A stretch of DNA of 64,000 nt from Salinisphaera sp. LB1 (GCF_003177035.1 NZ_CP029488.1:2914001-2978000), one strand, 5' to 3'. Counted from the stretch's first letter, positions 17,913-26,735 are shown. A program made the numbers and translations. The notes: generated by a model not told the origin, from the letters alone.

Positions 17913-18357
17913 GGGTCAGGGTCTCGGCGATACAGGCCGGCCTGTCGTGGTTTTCGATCTCGACGGTCACATGACAGCCGACACGGAACGCACCGGGGCC
18001 GCGCGCGATCACGTCACTCAGCCGAACCCGTGCCCGTATCCGCGCGCCGGCCGGCACTGGGTTGATGAAACGCAGGGTGTTCAGCCCGTAATTCACACGC
18101 GTGCCGACACCGCGCACGGTGAAGACTTCGCCGACCAGGCGCGGCAGCAAGGCCAGCGTCAGAAAACCGTGGGCGACCGGCCCGCCGAAGGGTGACTCGC
18201 GCGTCGCGCGCTCGACGTCGACATGGATCCATTGATGATCGTCAGTGGCATCGGCGAAGCGATCGATACGCGACTGATCCACCGTCAACCAGTCGCTCGT
18301 GCCGAGTTCGGTTCCGACACGAGCCTGTAACGCCGCAATATCGTCAAAGACTTGCAT
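17899..18357 (-). CDS. MaoC family dehydratase (hotdog fold)
   Basis: This 152-residue single-hotdog protein should hydrate 2-enoyl-CoA, as R-specific enoyl-CoA hydratases do. The catalytic D-x4-H appears in DATDDHQWIH. The hydratase-2 segment continues with SPFGGPVAHGFLTLALLP. ATG 18357 is used; a TTG at 18369 would add four residues. It follows the etf genes on the same strand after 209 bp that contain repeats. Whether it joins that operon is uncertain. It fits beta-oxidation in the neighbouring catabolic clusters. Confidence 0.85.
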   Translation of the reverse strand: MQVFDDIAALQARVGTELGTSDWLTVDQSRIDRFADATDDHQWIHVDVERATRESPFGGPVAHGFLTLALLPRLVGEVFTVRGVGTRVNYGLNTLRFINPVPAGARIRARVRLSDVIARGPGAFRVGCHVTVEIENHDRPACIAETLTLYIV

Positions 18358-18380
18358 GAGCGATCCCAAGCAAACGCAAC

Positions 18381-18536
18381 GCTAGAGCGTTTTTCTCTTT
18401 TGATGAGTCACAATGGGCCAATACCTATCCACCGATGATGCGAATCGACACGGGAAACTAGACTCGTCTTGCATCTGCGTGAATCTGCGTTGATCTGCGG
18501 ATAAATGCCTTAAGAAAAGAGAAAAAATGCGCTAGC
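18381..18536. repeat. Segment bounded by about 21-bp imperfect inverted repeats
   Basis: The left end reads GCTAGAGCG then TTTTTCTCTTTT (18381-18401). The right end (18515-18536) is its complement with two mismatches and one extra base. The 156-bp segment encloses repeat copy 4 and has no reading frame. It looks like a small non-autonomous element or a long leader hairpin for maoC. No target-site duplication is evident. Confidence 0.45.
18473..18501 (+). repeat. 29-bp dispersed repeat, copy 4
   Basis: The copy starts ATCTGCGTGAATCTGCGT and ends ATCTGCGGA. It differs from copy 2 (5541-5569) at one base and has the same strand. The downstream extension ATAAATGC also resembles the ACAAAATGC beyond copy 3. 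Confidence 0.75.
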
Positions 18537-18566
18537 CCGTCGCGCGAGAAGCACGCTTGGTGGCTG

Positions 18567-19517
18567 TTATCCAACAGCTCTCTCGAGTTCCGGAATGATT
18601 TCGAACAGATCGCCGACCAGGCCGATGTCGGCGATCTCGAAGATCGGCGCCTCTTCGTCCTTGTTGATCGCCACGATCGTGCCGGCGTCCTTGATGCCGG
18701 CCAGATGCTGGATGGCACCCGAGATGCCGAAACACATGTAAAGGTCGGGCGAGATGATCTTGCCGGTCTGGCCGACCTGCATGTCGTTGGGCACGAAGCC
18801 CGCGTCCACCGCCGCGCGCGAGGCGCCGACGGCGGCGCCGATCTTGTCGGCGAAATCGTAGATGAGCCGGAAGTTGTCCTCGCTGCCGACGCCGCGCCCG
18901 CCGGATACCACTTTGGATGCCGTCTGCAGGTCGGGTCGGTCTGAGGCCTGCTGTTCCAGACTGATGAAACGCGTGTGGCCGGGCAGCTCGACCTCCAGCG
19001 TAATCGGCTCGACGGCGGCCTGGTTGTCCGTGCTCGCGGCGGGATAGGACGCACAGCGGACCGAGGCGACCAACACCTGATCGGCCGGCGCGGCGACCGT
19101 GGTCACTGCGTTGCCGGCATAGATCGGCCGGTCGAACTCGTGCGGCCCGTGCACGGCCATGATGTCGGTGACCATGGGCACGCCGAGCAGGGCGGCCACC
19201 CGCGGCATCAGGTCCTTGCCAAAGGTGGTGTTCGGGCCGAGCACATGGCTGTACTGGCCTTGTTCGGCCGCCGCCACGATCTGTGGCGCGAATACCGCGG
19301 CGGTGGGGTGCGCGTTGGCGGGGTGATCGGCATGGCGCACCGTTGAAACACCGTCGATCTGCGCGGCCTCGCCGGCGATGCCGGCGCCGTCGTCGGCCAG
19401 CACCAGCACATCGATCTCGCGGTCTGTGATCTGCCGTGCGCAGGCCACCGTGCGTGCGGTTGATTCGTTGAGGCGGCCGTCCAGATGGTCGGCGATGATC
19501 AGAATCCTGTGGCTCAT
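18567..19517 (-). CDS. etfA: Electron transfer flavoprotein alpha subunit
   Basis: This 316-residue subunit carries the FAD of ETF and takes electrons from acyl-CoA dehydrogenases. The N-terminal adenine nucleotide-like domain starts [10 protein letters not shown]. The C-terminal FAD domain has [37 protein letters not shown] split over residues 229-251, and then [19 protein letters not shown] with [19 protein letters not shown]. The start overlaps the etfB stop by 4 bp (ATGA). It is the last gene of an SDR-etfQO-etfB-etfA run, and would serve the four acyl-CoA dehydrogenases to the right. Confidence 0.95.
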   Translation of the reverse strand: MSHRILIIADHLDGRLNESTARTVACARQITDREIDVLVLADDGAGIAGEAAQIDGVSTVRHADHPANAHPTAAVFAPQIVAAAEQGQYSHVLGPNTTFGKDLMPRVAALLGVPMVTDIMAVHGPHEFDRPIYAGNAVTTVAAPADQVLVASVRCASYPAASTDNQAAVEPITLEVELPGHTRFISLEQQASDRPDLQTASKVVSGGRGVGSEDNFRLIYDFADKIGAAVGASRAAVDAGFVPNDMQVGQTGKIISPDLYMCFGISGAIQHLAGIKDAGTIVAINKDEEAPIFEIADIGLVGDLFEIIPELERAVG

Positions 19518-20260
19518 AGCAGGTTCTTCTCCTTGAGTTTGGCGACCAGTTCGTCGACGGATTCGACGCGTACACCGGCCTCGCGCTGCGGCGGCGGCGC
19601 GGTCTTGCGGGTTTCCAGCATTGCGGCGGGCGCCACGCCGAGCTCGGCCAGGCTGCTGGCCTCGATCGGTTTCTTCTTGGCCTTCATAATGTTGGGCAGC
19701 TTGAGATAGCGCGGCTCGTTGAGGCGCAGATCGGCCGTGATCACCGCCGGCAGGTCCACTTCCAGGGTTTCGAGTCCGGCATCGATCTCGCGGGTGACTC
19801 GCGCGTGGTCGTCGGCCAACTCGATCACCGAGGCGAACGTGGCCTGGGGCCAGCCGAGCAGCGCGGACGTCATCTGGCCGGTTTGATTGGCATCGTCGTC
19901 GATCGCCTGCTTACCCATCAGAAAGACCTGTGGACGCTCGTTCTCGGCGATCGCCTTGAATACGCGGGCGGCGGTGAGTGGCTGGACCACCTCGTCCGTC
20001 TTGACGTGAATGACGCGATCGCAGCCGAAGGCCAGGGCCGTGCGCAGTTGTTCCGCCGCCGGATCCGGGCCGATGGTCACGGCCACGACTTCGTCTGCCG
20101 TGCCGGCTTCCTTCCAGCGGATGGCCTGCTCGAGGGCGATTTCATCGAACGGGTTCATGCTGTGCTTGACGCCGTCGGTGACCACGCCCGAGCCGTCGGA
20201 CTTGATCTGGATGCGGACGTTGTAGTCGATCGCGCGCTTGACGCTGACGAGTACTTTCAT
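19514..20260 (-). CDS. etfB: Electron transfer flavoprotein beta subunit
   Basis: This 248-residue subunit binds AMP and pairs with EtfA. It begins MKVLVSVKRAIDYNVRIQIK and has MNPFDEIALEQAIRWKE, VEVDLPAVITADLRLNEPRYLKLPNIMKAKKKP in order (the last stretch about residues 178-209). This is the ETF beta signature region with the lysine-rich end. ATG 20260 gives the family length; the frame runs further upstream to 20407 but that overlaps etfQO. Only 16 bp separate it from the etfQO stop, and it overlaps etfA. Confidence 0.95.
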   Translation of the reverse strand: MKVLVSVKRAIDYNVRIQIKSDGSGVVTDGVKHSMNPFDEIALEQAIRWKEAGTADEVVAVTIGPDPAAEQLRTALAFGCDRVIHVKTDEVVQPLTAARVFKAIAENERPQVFLMGKQAIDDDANQTGQMTSALLGWPQATFASVIELADDHARVTREIDAGLETLEVDLPAVITADLRLNEPRYLKLPNIMKAKKKPIEASSLAELGVAPAAMLETRKTAPPPQREAGVRVESVDELVAKLKEKNLL

Positions 20261-20276
20261 GGCTATCCTTTGCGGG

Positions 20277-21899
20277 TCAGAGGTTATAGTAATTCGGCCC
20301 CGAGCCGCCCTCGGGCACGACCCAGTTGATGATCTGGTAGGGATCCTTGATATCGCAGGTCTTGCAGTGCACGCAGTTGGCGGCGTTGATCTTGAGTTCC
20401 GGCTCACCGGCTTCGTTTTCCACCATCTCGTAGACGTTGGCCGGGCAGAAACGCGTGCAGGGGTTGCCGTATTCCTGGGTACAGCGGTCGGTACAGATGC
20501 TCGGGTCTAGCACCTGCAGGTGGACCGGTTGATCCTCGTCATGCTCGGTCTGGGCGTGGTAGACCGAGGCCAGGCGATCGCGCGGGGCCAGGTCGCGTGC
20601 GACGTAATTCTGTGCGTCTTCCGGCGGCGGGGTATCGAGTTGATCGAGTCGTTGCGTGGCTTGCCAGTCGGCATGGTTGGATAACGTCCAGGGCGAGGCG
20701 CCTCGGGTCGCCGTCTCCCAGACCGCATTGAGCAGCCCGGTCCATTGGCCCTTGTTGAAGCCGGGCCGGATGTTGCGGACCCGTTTCAGTTCGGTACCGA
20801 CCTCGGAGGCCCGCAGCGCAGCATCAAAGCCCTCGGCCGTGCCGTGCGCAGCAACATGATCAGCCGCGATCATGCCTGAGCGCATCGCGGTATGGATGCC
20901 CTTGATCTTGGGCACATTCAGCGTACCCGCCGCATCGCCGAGCAGCATCGCACCGGGCATCTCCATCTTCGGCAGTGACTGCCAGCCGCCCTCGACCAAC
21001 GCCCGGGCGCCGGCCGACACGATCTCGCCGCCCTCGAGCATGGGCTTGATCCTGGGATGATGCTTGAGTTGCTGGAAGGCCTCGAACGGGCGCAGCCGCG
21101 GGTCGGCATAGTCCAGGCCCACGACAAAACCGATGGCGATGCGGTTGTCGTCGAGATGATAGACAAAGCTGCCGCCGTAGGTGTCGTTGTCCAGCGGCCA
21201 GCCGATCGTATGCTGCACCAGGCCCGGCTTACACTGGCCTTCGGGCACTTGCCAGAGCTCCTTCAAGCCGATGCCGTAGGTCTGCGGATCGCTGTGCCGG
21301 TCGAGCTCGAAATGCCGGATGAGCTGTTTGCTGCAACTGCCGCGACACCCCTCGGCGAACAGCGTGACGGGGGCGTGGATCTCGATGCCCGGGGTGAAAC
21401 TGTCCTTGGGCTGGCCGGCGCGATTAAGGCCCATGTCCGGCGTGCGCACGCCCTTGACCGCGCCGTCGTCATCGAACAGCGCTTCGGCGGCGGGAAAACC
21501 GGGGTAGATCTCCACGCCCAGCGCTTCGGCCTCGGGCGCCAGCCAACTCATCAGGTTGGCGATGGAGACAATCACATTGCCGGTGTTGTTCTGCTGCGGT
21601 GGTGTGGGCAGCCGTTTCGCGCCGTCGCGGGTGAGCCGCCAGAACTCATCCTCAACCGCATCGACACAGATCGCGGGCGGATCGTCGCGCCAGTCCGGCA
21701 CCAGCTCGTCGAGCGGGCCGGTCTCGATCACCGCGCCGGCGAGATTGTGGGCGCCGACTTCCGAGGCTTTTTCGAGCACGCAGACGTCGGTTTCCGGTGA
21801 TTGCTGCTTGATGCGCATGGCCGCGGCCAGCCCGGCCGGGCCGGCGCCGACGACGAGCACGTCGTAGGCCATTACGTCGCGTTCGGTCTGTTCGGTCAT
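20277..21899 (-). CDS. Electron transfer flavoprotein-ubiquinone oxidoreductase
   Basis: This 540-residue membrane-associated FAD and 4Fe-4S enzyme passes electrons from ETF to ubiquinone. The FAD loop is VVGAGPAGLAAAMR (about residues 16-29). EGCRGSCSKQL lies in the middle, and GDAAGTLNVPKIKGIHTAMRSG (about 325-346) is typical. The C-terminal ferredoxin-like domain has CTRFCPANVYE and CVHCKTCDIKDP, which provide the cluster ligands. It is first of the three ETF genes and follows an SDR gene by 88 bp on the same strand. It couples the acyl-CoA dehydrogenases of this window to respiration. Confidence 0.95.
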   Translation of the reverse strand: MTEQTERDVMAYDVLVVGAGPAGLAAAMRIKQQSPETDVCVLEKASEVGAHNLAGAVIETGPLDELVPDWRDDPPAICVDAVEDEFWRLTRDGAKRLPTPPQQNNTGNVIVSIANLMSWLAPEAEALGVEIYPGFPAAEALFDDDGAVKGVRTPDMGLNRAGQPKDSFTPGIEIHAPVTLFAEGCRGSCSKQLIRHFELDRHSDPQTYGIGLKELWQVPEGQCKPGLVQHTIGWPLDNDTYGGSFVYHLDDNRIAIGFVVGLDYADPRLRPFEAFQQLKHHPRIKPMLEGGEIVSAGARALVEGGWQSLPKMEMPGAMLLGDAAGTLNVPKIKGIHTAMRSGMIAADHVAAHGTAEGFDAALRASEVGTELKRVRNIRPGFNKGQWTGLLNAVWETATRGASPWTLSNHADWQATQRLDQLDTPPPEDAQNYVARDLAPRDRLASVYHAQTEHDEDQPVHLQVLDPSICTDRCTQEYGNPCTRFCPANVYEMVENEAGEPELKINAANCVHCKTCDIKDPYQIINWVVPEGGSGPNYYNL

Positions 21900-21987
21900 A
21901 GGCGGTTCGTGGTCGGCTGTAGGAAACAGGACCGTGTGCTGGCAGCAAATACACGGGACGGGGTGATACAGCGGCTCGCGGCCGCCA

Positions 21988-22776
21988 TCAGAACTTCATG
22001 CCCGGCATGTTCAACGAAGCGGTGTTGCCGCCGTCGACCGCCAGTGCCTGGCCGGTGACGAAGCTGGCATCGTCGCTGGCCAGAAACGCGATCACCGCCG
22101 CTACTTCCTCGGGATGACCGTAGCGACGCAGTTCGCAGCGGGCACCCAGTTTGTGGGTCTTGCCGTGCGCCGCCGCGTATTCGAATACCGGTCGCGTTAT
22201 GCCCGTTTCGATCAGGCCGGGGCACACCGCGTTCACACGAATGCCGTATTCGCCGAGGTCGCAGGCGGCGGTCTGGGTCAGGCTGATCACGCCGGCCTTG
22301 GTGGCGCTGTACGCATTGCCGCCAGCACCCGAGCGCAGGCCGGCCACCGACGCGGTATTGACGATTGCCCCGCGTCCGGCGGCCCGCATCGCGCCGGCCA
22401 CCGTCTGCAGCACGTGCGCGCTGCCGAGAAGGTTCACGTCAACGATGTCGCGCCAGTTCTGGTGATCGTTGTCGTAGATCGGCGAATGATCGGTGCCCGC
22501 TATACCGGCGTTATTGCATAGCACATCAATCCGCCCGTAACGGGCCACAATGTCGTCGATACAAGCAGCCACGGCCCGATCATCGCGGATGTCGACGGCG
22601 CGCAGAACGTGTCCATCGTCGCCGGGCAGGTCGGCGCTCAAGTCGGCGAGAGCGGATTCGTTACGATCGAGCGCAATCACGCTTGCCCCTTCAGCTGCCA
22701 GCCGGCGCGCACATGCGCGACCGATACCGCTCGCGGCGCCGGTGATCATGGCGATACGCTGATCGAATCGGTTCAT
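21988..22776 (-). CDS. SDR family oxidoreductase
   Basis: This 262-residue classical short-chain dehydrogenase has the cofactor loop TGAASGIGRA near residue 12, NNAGIAG, a catalytic Ser in NTASVAG, and Y-x3-K in AYSATKAG. It should interconvert an alcohol and a ketone with NAD(P). A natural candidate is 3-hydroxyacyl-CoA, but this is inference. ATG 22776 begins MNRFDQRIAMITG; an in-frame ATG at 22809 adds 11 residues, and neither has a clear ribosome site. A perfect palindrome (22840-22874) matching the IclR-type pattern is 64 bp upstream. The gene is probably first in a run with etfQO-etfB-etfA. Confidence 0.87.
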   Translation of the reverse strand: MNRFDQRIAMITGAASGIGRACARRLAAEGASVIALDRNESALADLSADLPGDDGHVLRAVDIRDDRAVAACIDDIVARYGRIDVLCNNAGIAGTDHSPIYDNDHQNWRDIVDVNLLGSAHVLQTVAGAMRAAGRGAIVNTASVAGLRSGAGGNAYSATKAGVISLTQTAACDLGEYGIRVNAVCPGLIETGITRPVFEYAAAHGKTHKLGARCELRRYGHPEEVAAVIAFLASDDASFVTGQALAVDGGNTASLNMPGMKF

Positions 22777-22839
22777 GGTGTGACGGGTACTGGCACTTAC
22801 GGGATGCATGACACGATTCTACCGTCGATCGAACGCGGG

Positions 22840-22874
22840 TCAATAAAAATGGAATGGAATTCCATTTTTATTGA
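22840..22874. promoter_or_regulatory. Perfect 16-bp-arm palindrome containing IclR-type operator site 2
   Basis: TCAATAAAAATGGAAT and its exact complement flank the 3-bp centre GGA. The core 22850-22864 reads TGGAATGGAATTCCA. It lies 64 bp upstream of the SDR-etf run, and its distal arm covers the stop codon of the lipoprotein gene (22868-22870). It could be an operator, and on the same strand also the 3' hairpin of the lipoprotein transcript. Confidence 0.65.
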
Positions 22875-23533
22875 TTGGGCGAGTTGGATTGCCCGGCGCC
22901 TGACGCCGAAGCCGAGGCATTGAACAGGCCGGCCTGGATCAGTTGCCGAGCCACGACGTTCGCGAACTGTTTGGCGCCTGCCTTGAGGCCATGCGGATTG
23001 TAGGTGACGGAGGTGGCCGACCAGACAATGGCCCGTTGCTTGATATCCCAGAAATTGATTCGCGCCACGTAGGTCGTTTCGTTGAGCGAGAAATCGGGCC
23101 CTAGCGGCGCGGCGCGCATGCTGAGGCCGGCTTCGACCGGCGCGGGTGCGGACGGGGGTGAGGGCACGCGCACGTTCTGGATTTTCTTGTGCACCAGATG
23201 AATGCCGATGGCGCTGTCGAAACCATGTTCGCGCAGGCGCTGCGCAACATAGGCGCGGGATTTGCCCTTGATCCCCTTGTTGCCATAAATCGGCATGGCA
23301 GCACGGGCTTTCACGCCACGGGCGCGCAGCGCGTCGACCACGGCGTTCTCCAGTGTGCTCCGGCTTGGCGAATCCACCAGCACGCCGACCACGGGCGCGC
23401 GGTAAGGCGGTTTGGCGATTGCTTCCATGTTTGGCCGGACATCGACCACACGCGTATGCCGATAGGGCGAGTTTGCACAGGCCACCAGCAGGGCCATCCC
23501 GCCCAGCGCCAAAGCCATCTTGATCTTGTTCAT
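22868..23533 (-). CDS. Putative lipoprotein of unknown function
   Basis: I do not recognise the family. The 221-residue product has a lipoprotein signal (LALGGMALLVACANS) with the lipobox LVAC and the modified Cys near residue 19. The mature part is basic, with a region about residues 45-95 (VVGVLVDSPSRSTLENAVVDAL) resembling a small alpha/beta domain. A Pro/Ala-rich linker lies near residues 125-135. The C-terminus is Ser/Asn/Ala-rich. It stands 31 bp after the DUF1302 porin-like gene on the same strand, so it is probably an outer-membrane or periplasmic partner. The residue after Cys is Ala, consistent with outer-membrane sorting. Confidence 0.65.
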   Translation of the reverse strand: MNKIKMALALGGMALLVACANSPYRHTRVVDVRPNMEAIAKPPYRAPVVGVLVDSPSRSTLENAVVDALRARGVKARAAMPIYGNKGIKGKSRAYVAQRLREHGFDSAIGIHLVHKKIQNVRVPSPPSAPAPVEAGLSMRAAPLGPDFSLNETTYVARINFWDIKQRAIVWSATSVTYNPHGLKAGAKQFANVVARQLIQAGLFNASASASGAGQSNSPNQ

Positions 23534-23564
23534 TGAGCTGTCCTCGGGTAGGTCGCTTGCGGCG

Positions 23565-25340
23565 CTAGAAGGAATAATTGGCGCTGAAGGCGAAATAATC
23601 GCGGTCCTGGACCGTGCTGTATTTCGTGGTGTTGTAGTTGGTATACGACAGGTCGCCGCCGAGATGGTGGTATTGCAGGCCCAGCCCGACGGTGATCGTG
23701 CGTTGATGCTCTTGGAATGAATTATCGCTGGAAAAGCCGTCCACGCCCTGGCGCAGGGTCAAGCTGGGCTTGAGCGCAAGCGCGCCAATGACATTGTTGT
23801 AGGTGGACTCAAGCGAAATCTGATAGCCCCAGCTGAAATCGGTCACGTAGCCGCCGGCACCGGGTGCGCCGATTCCGAAATTCGTGTGCCGGCCGAAGCG
23901 TATGTCGTGGTGGCTGGGCAGGTTGGGAATCGTTTCGAACGCCGTCTCGGCCGAGGCCACCGTTTTATCGGCGCCGAGCAGATCGGGAATGATGGTGGTG
24001 AAGGTCAGCTCGGCACGCTCCACACCGTAGCGTTTGTAGCCCTGGACGTTCTGGCCGAGACCGATTGAATCCACATAAGCCTGGGTGCCGGCCGGAATGT
24101 TGGGGTTGGCCGGTGAGCCGGTGGCGGATGTGGCGGATGTGGCGGATGTGGCTGATTGGGTGGTCAGGTCCGGGGTGTTGATCTGCAGCGGCATGTTGTC
24201 GACATAGCTCAGATTGAGCGCCAGGTTGCCGATGTTCTGGAAGGTCTTGTCGGCTGTCAGGCCAAACACTCGAATGTCGTTCGGGTAATCATAGTGAAAG
24301 GTCACGGAATTGAAGACCGCCGGCGCGGAAGGGGTCGGTCGGGGGTCGGCGTTCTTGTGCAGCGAGTAATACGGCAGGCGGGCGTTGTAATTGAAAAAAT
24401 ACGCACCGATATGCGCGTTCTGCTGCGCGAACGAGTACTGGAGCTTGAAGCCGTACTGTCCGCCGTTGCTGGCCTTGTTATCCGGGCCACGGCGGAAATA
24501 CAGGCCGTGATCGAGCGCGTAGCGGTTCGGTACCACCACCTGATTGGAGAACGTGGCATAGCATCCGGGCGCGACATTGTCGTAGGTGGCGTAAAACGTG
24601 CCACAGCCGTCGGTGACCGAATGCTGCCAGCTGAACTGGTAGAACGCTTTCATGTCCAGATGCTGCGTCAAGCCCAGGTCGGCGCTGAGCATGCCGGCCG
24701 GGATCAGGTACTGCTGGTAGCCCGAACCCGGTCGATGAAAGGCCGGCAGGTCGATGGCATTCAGCGAACCGAACGAGCCGCGGGTAAACAGGCTGCGGCC
24801 CCACAGCAGCAACTGCTTGCCGAGCTTGAAGCTGACGTCGTGTCCCCGGACATCGAATTTACCGAAGGCGTAGGCTTGCTGGAAGGTGGCGCCATTGAAC
24901 TTGGCGCGTCTGTTGAAACCGTCGTCGCTCAGCGGTGTATTCGGCACATAGCCGTTGGGCACGTTGCCGTGCGCCACCGACTTGTTGTCCTCGAGGTAGT
25001 CTTCCCAGGCCTGGCCGCTGACGAATACCCCGTAGTTGCCATGGCTCAGTTTGACGCTGCCGTAGAGCTGGGCGCTACCCTTCACGAAATCGCCTTTCTT
25101 GTAATTGAGATCGCCATCGTCCGAGACGGCATCATCCGAGCGCCCGCCGGCCCTGTTGCCCGCGAACAGGATGTCGTTGCTGGGCGATTGGGTCCGGATG
25201 GCGCTGCCGGCAATCGCCTTGAGGTTCCAGTCAGCGGACACGCCATGCCCGAGATCGACATTGCCGCCGGCGAGGGCGGGGCCGGCGAATGACAACAACC
25301 CGGCTGCATACAGCCCCCTTTTGCGAAAACCACTGTTCAT
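23565..25340 (-). CDS. DUF1302 family outer-membrane protein
   Basis: This 591-residue protein has a signal peptide ending near GPALAG and a beta-barrel pattern that ends in Phe (FSANYSF), as outer-membrane barrels do. GKQLLLWGRSLFTRGSFG (about residues 171-188) and SADLGLTQHLDMKAFYQFSW (about 223-242) are typical of DUF1302. These proteins are known near genes for steroid, terpene and hydrophobic acid breakdown, where uptake is a likely role. ATG 25340 is supported by AGGAGAG. A four-copy Ser-Ala-Thr repeat lies in a probable surface loop. It is divergent from iclR and upstream of the lipoprotein gene. Confidence 0.82.
   Translation of the reverse strand: MNSGFRKRGLYAAGLLSFAGPALAGGNVDLGHGVSADWNLKAIAGSAIRTQSPSNDILFAGNRAGGRSDDAVSDDGDLNYKKGDFVKGSAQLYGSVKLSHGNYGVFVSGQAWEDYLEDNKSVAHGNVPNGYVPNTPLSDDGFNRRAKFNGATFQQAYAFGKFDVRGHDVSFKLGKQLLLWGRSLFTRGSFGSLNAIDLPAFHRPGSGYQQYLIPAGMLSADLGLTQHLDMKAFYQFSWQHSVTDGCGTFYATYDNVAPGCYATFSNQVVVPNRYALDHGLYFRRGPDNKASNGGQYGFKLQYSFAQQNAHIGAYFFNYNARLPYYSLHKNADPRPTPSAPAVFNSVTFHYDYPNDIRVFGLTADKTFQNIGNLALNLSYVDNMPLQINTPDLTTQSATSATSATSATGSPANPNIPAGTQAYVDSIGLGQNVQGYKRYGVERAELTFTTIIPDLLGADKTVASAETAFETIPNLPSHHDIRFGRHTNFGIGAPGAGGYVTDFSWGYQISLESTYNNVIGALALKPSLTLRQGVDGFSSDNSFQEHQRTITVGLGLQYHHLGGDLSYTNYNTTKYSTVQDRDYFAFSANYSF
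24121..24156 (-). repeat. In-frame 9-bp tandem repeat in the porin gene
   Basis: Four 9-bp units follow each other: three identical GTGGCGGAT and one with a single change. They encode Ser-Ala-Thr four times near residue 400. Copy-number slippage would change loop length without a frameshift. Confidence 0.85.
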
Positions 25341-25846
25341 GGTCGTGCTCTCCTCTTTTCGTTTTTGTCCCGGCATCCTCCGAATGGCATGCCGGTTCTT
25401 TTAAAATGCCGCGCCAGCGATTTCGGCGTCGGGCGAGCAAGGGCTGTTCAAGCAGTTGCTCGGTGCCAGGTATCGCTCGGGCATGGTGAAAATCACCTGC
25501 GCTGTTTTTTTGGAATTTCGTTTTGCAATTCGGATTGGGTCTAAACTGTGCCGCTGATGTCGTCAAGCGGCGCCGACCGCCTCGGTCGACCGACGCAGCG
25601 CGGCGCGAGCGATCTTCGGATGTGTTGTTGAACGCGCCGGGGCGGCCGGAACCCTTGTGGCGGATTGGCTTGCGTTGGCGGTGCGCGGGCGATGGACGTA
25701 TCGTCACGTCTGCCGCAACAGCCGCTCGCGGGCCGATCGTCTGCGACGGATGTCGAATCCCGGCCGGGGGCGTCCAAGGGGCCGGCGATTGAATCTGCGC
25801 TCGCGTTACACGGGCCGGAAAGGGGCGAACTCGAGGGTTCGAAAAC
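25341..25846. other. Divergent intergenic region of porin and iclR
   Basis: This 506-bp region has no credible gene. It contains one IclR-type operator candidate (25511-25525) within an A/T-rich patch that is unlike its GC-rich surroundings. Promoters of both divergent genes are expected near it. I see no clear sigma-70 pair. Confidence 0.6.
25511..25525. promoter_or_regulatory. IclR-type operator candidate, site 3
   Basis: The site reads TGGAATTTCGTTTTG, with a good left half and a degenerate right half. It lies 171 bp upstream of the porin gene and 322 bp upstream of iclR. It would allow autoregulation. Confidence 0.5.
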
Positions 25847-26686
25847 ATGACAACGACCAGGGCAGCACCGATGCGCCGAACAAGAACAGGGACGGATTCA
25901 GTGGATGGGAAAAAGGATCCCAATTTCGTGACCGCGCTCGCGCGCGGACTTGAATTGATGCGTTGTTACGGCGACGCGGCGGAGTATCTGGGCAACGCCG
26001 AGCTGGCTGCGCGTACCGGCATCCCGCGACCAACCGTCTCGCGCCTGACGGCGACGCTGACCCAGCTGGGTTATCTGATTTACGTGCCGCATCTGGAACG
26101 CTATCGACTCGGCCCGCGTGTGCTGGGGCTGGGGTATCGCTATCTGGCCAGCGAGGGCGTTAGCAACATCGCGCGGCCGTTCATGCAGGAGCTGGCGGAT
26201 GCCACCGACTGCTTCATTGCCCTGGGCGTGGCTGAGTGCACCCAGATGACCTACACCCAGACCTGTCAGGGTCCGGGCCCGTTGATCATGCGCATGGGCA
26301 CCGGTTCTCGCGTGCCCATGGCCTATACCGCGATCGGCCGGGCTTTTCTCGCGGCCCTGCCGGCGGATCAGCGCCGGACCTATTGCGAGCTCATCCAGCG
26401 CGACGATCCGAGCGCGTGGCCGCATATCGAGCGTGCCCTCGATCGTGCCGATCGCGAGTACGAACAATACGGATTCTGCGTTGCCGAAAGCGAATGGACC
26501 CGTGATGTCAGTGGGGTGGGCGTGCCCCTGTTGCTGGAAAACGGGCGCCGCGTGGTGGCATTCAACTGCAGCGGCTCGTCGCTGCGTTTGAGTTATCAGA
26601 TTCTGACCGAGAACCTCGGCCCCCGGCTGCGCGCCATGGTGGCGCAGGTGCGCGAGCTGATCGAAGGCGGCGACGATCGCGGTTGA
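25847..26686 (+). CDS. IclR family transcriptional regulator
   Basis: This 279-residue protein has an N-terminal winged helix-turn-helix (about residues 25-85: ALARGLELM, then LAARTGIPRPTVSRLTATL, then Y-RLGP). The IclR effector domain (about 100-270) has SRVPMAYTAIGRAFLAALP and a later GVGVPLL. Such regulators bind as dimers or tetramers to near-palindromes and respond to aromatic or small organic acids. The domain order and length are normal. It lies in the middle of the catabolic region and is divergent from the porin gene. It is the best candidate to bind the seven TGGAAY-type sites described here. Confidence 0.93.
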   Translation: MTTTRAAPMRRTRTGTDSVDGKKDPNFVTALARGLELMRCYGDAAEYLGNAELAARTGIPRPTVSRLTATLTQLGYLIYVPHLERYRLGPRVLGLGYRYLASEGVSNIARPFMQELADATDCFIALGVAECTQMTYTQTCQGPGPLIMRMGTGSRVPMAYTAIGRAFLAALPADQRRTYCELIQRDDPSAWPHIERALDRADREYEQYGFCVAESEWTRDVSGVGVPLLLENGRRVVAFNCSGSSLRLSYQILTENLGPRLRAMVAQVRELIEGGDDRG

Positions 26687-26720
26687 CGCCGCCCGCTTCG
26701 GGCGCGCATGTCGACACAAG

Positions 26721-26735
26721 TGGAATGCCGTTTTG
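26721..26735. promoter_or_regulatory. IclR-type operator candidate, site 4
   Basis: The site reads TGGAATGCCGTTTTG and lies 102 bp before the acyl-CoA dehydrogenase start. TTGACG at 26741-26746 follows directly and could be a -35 element, so bound protein would sit at the promoter. Confidence 0.55.

Noticed and set aside
17792-18501. Repeat copies 3 and 4 considered as ends of a composite transposon carrying maoC
   Set aside because: The repeats are only 29 bp and diverged from each other, no transposase is present, and no target duplication is visible.
22840-22874. Palindrome considered as a plain intrinsic terminator
   Set aside because: The loop is only 3 nt, the stem is A/T-rich and no T run follows the stem; its core matches the operator sites instead.
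24121-24156. Short tandem units considered as a CRISPR array
   Set aside because: The units are 9 bp, contiguous and in frame inside a coding gene, with no spacers.
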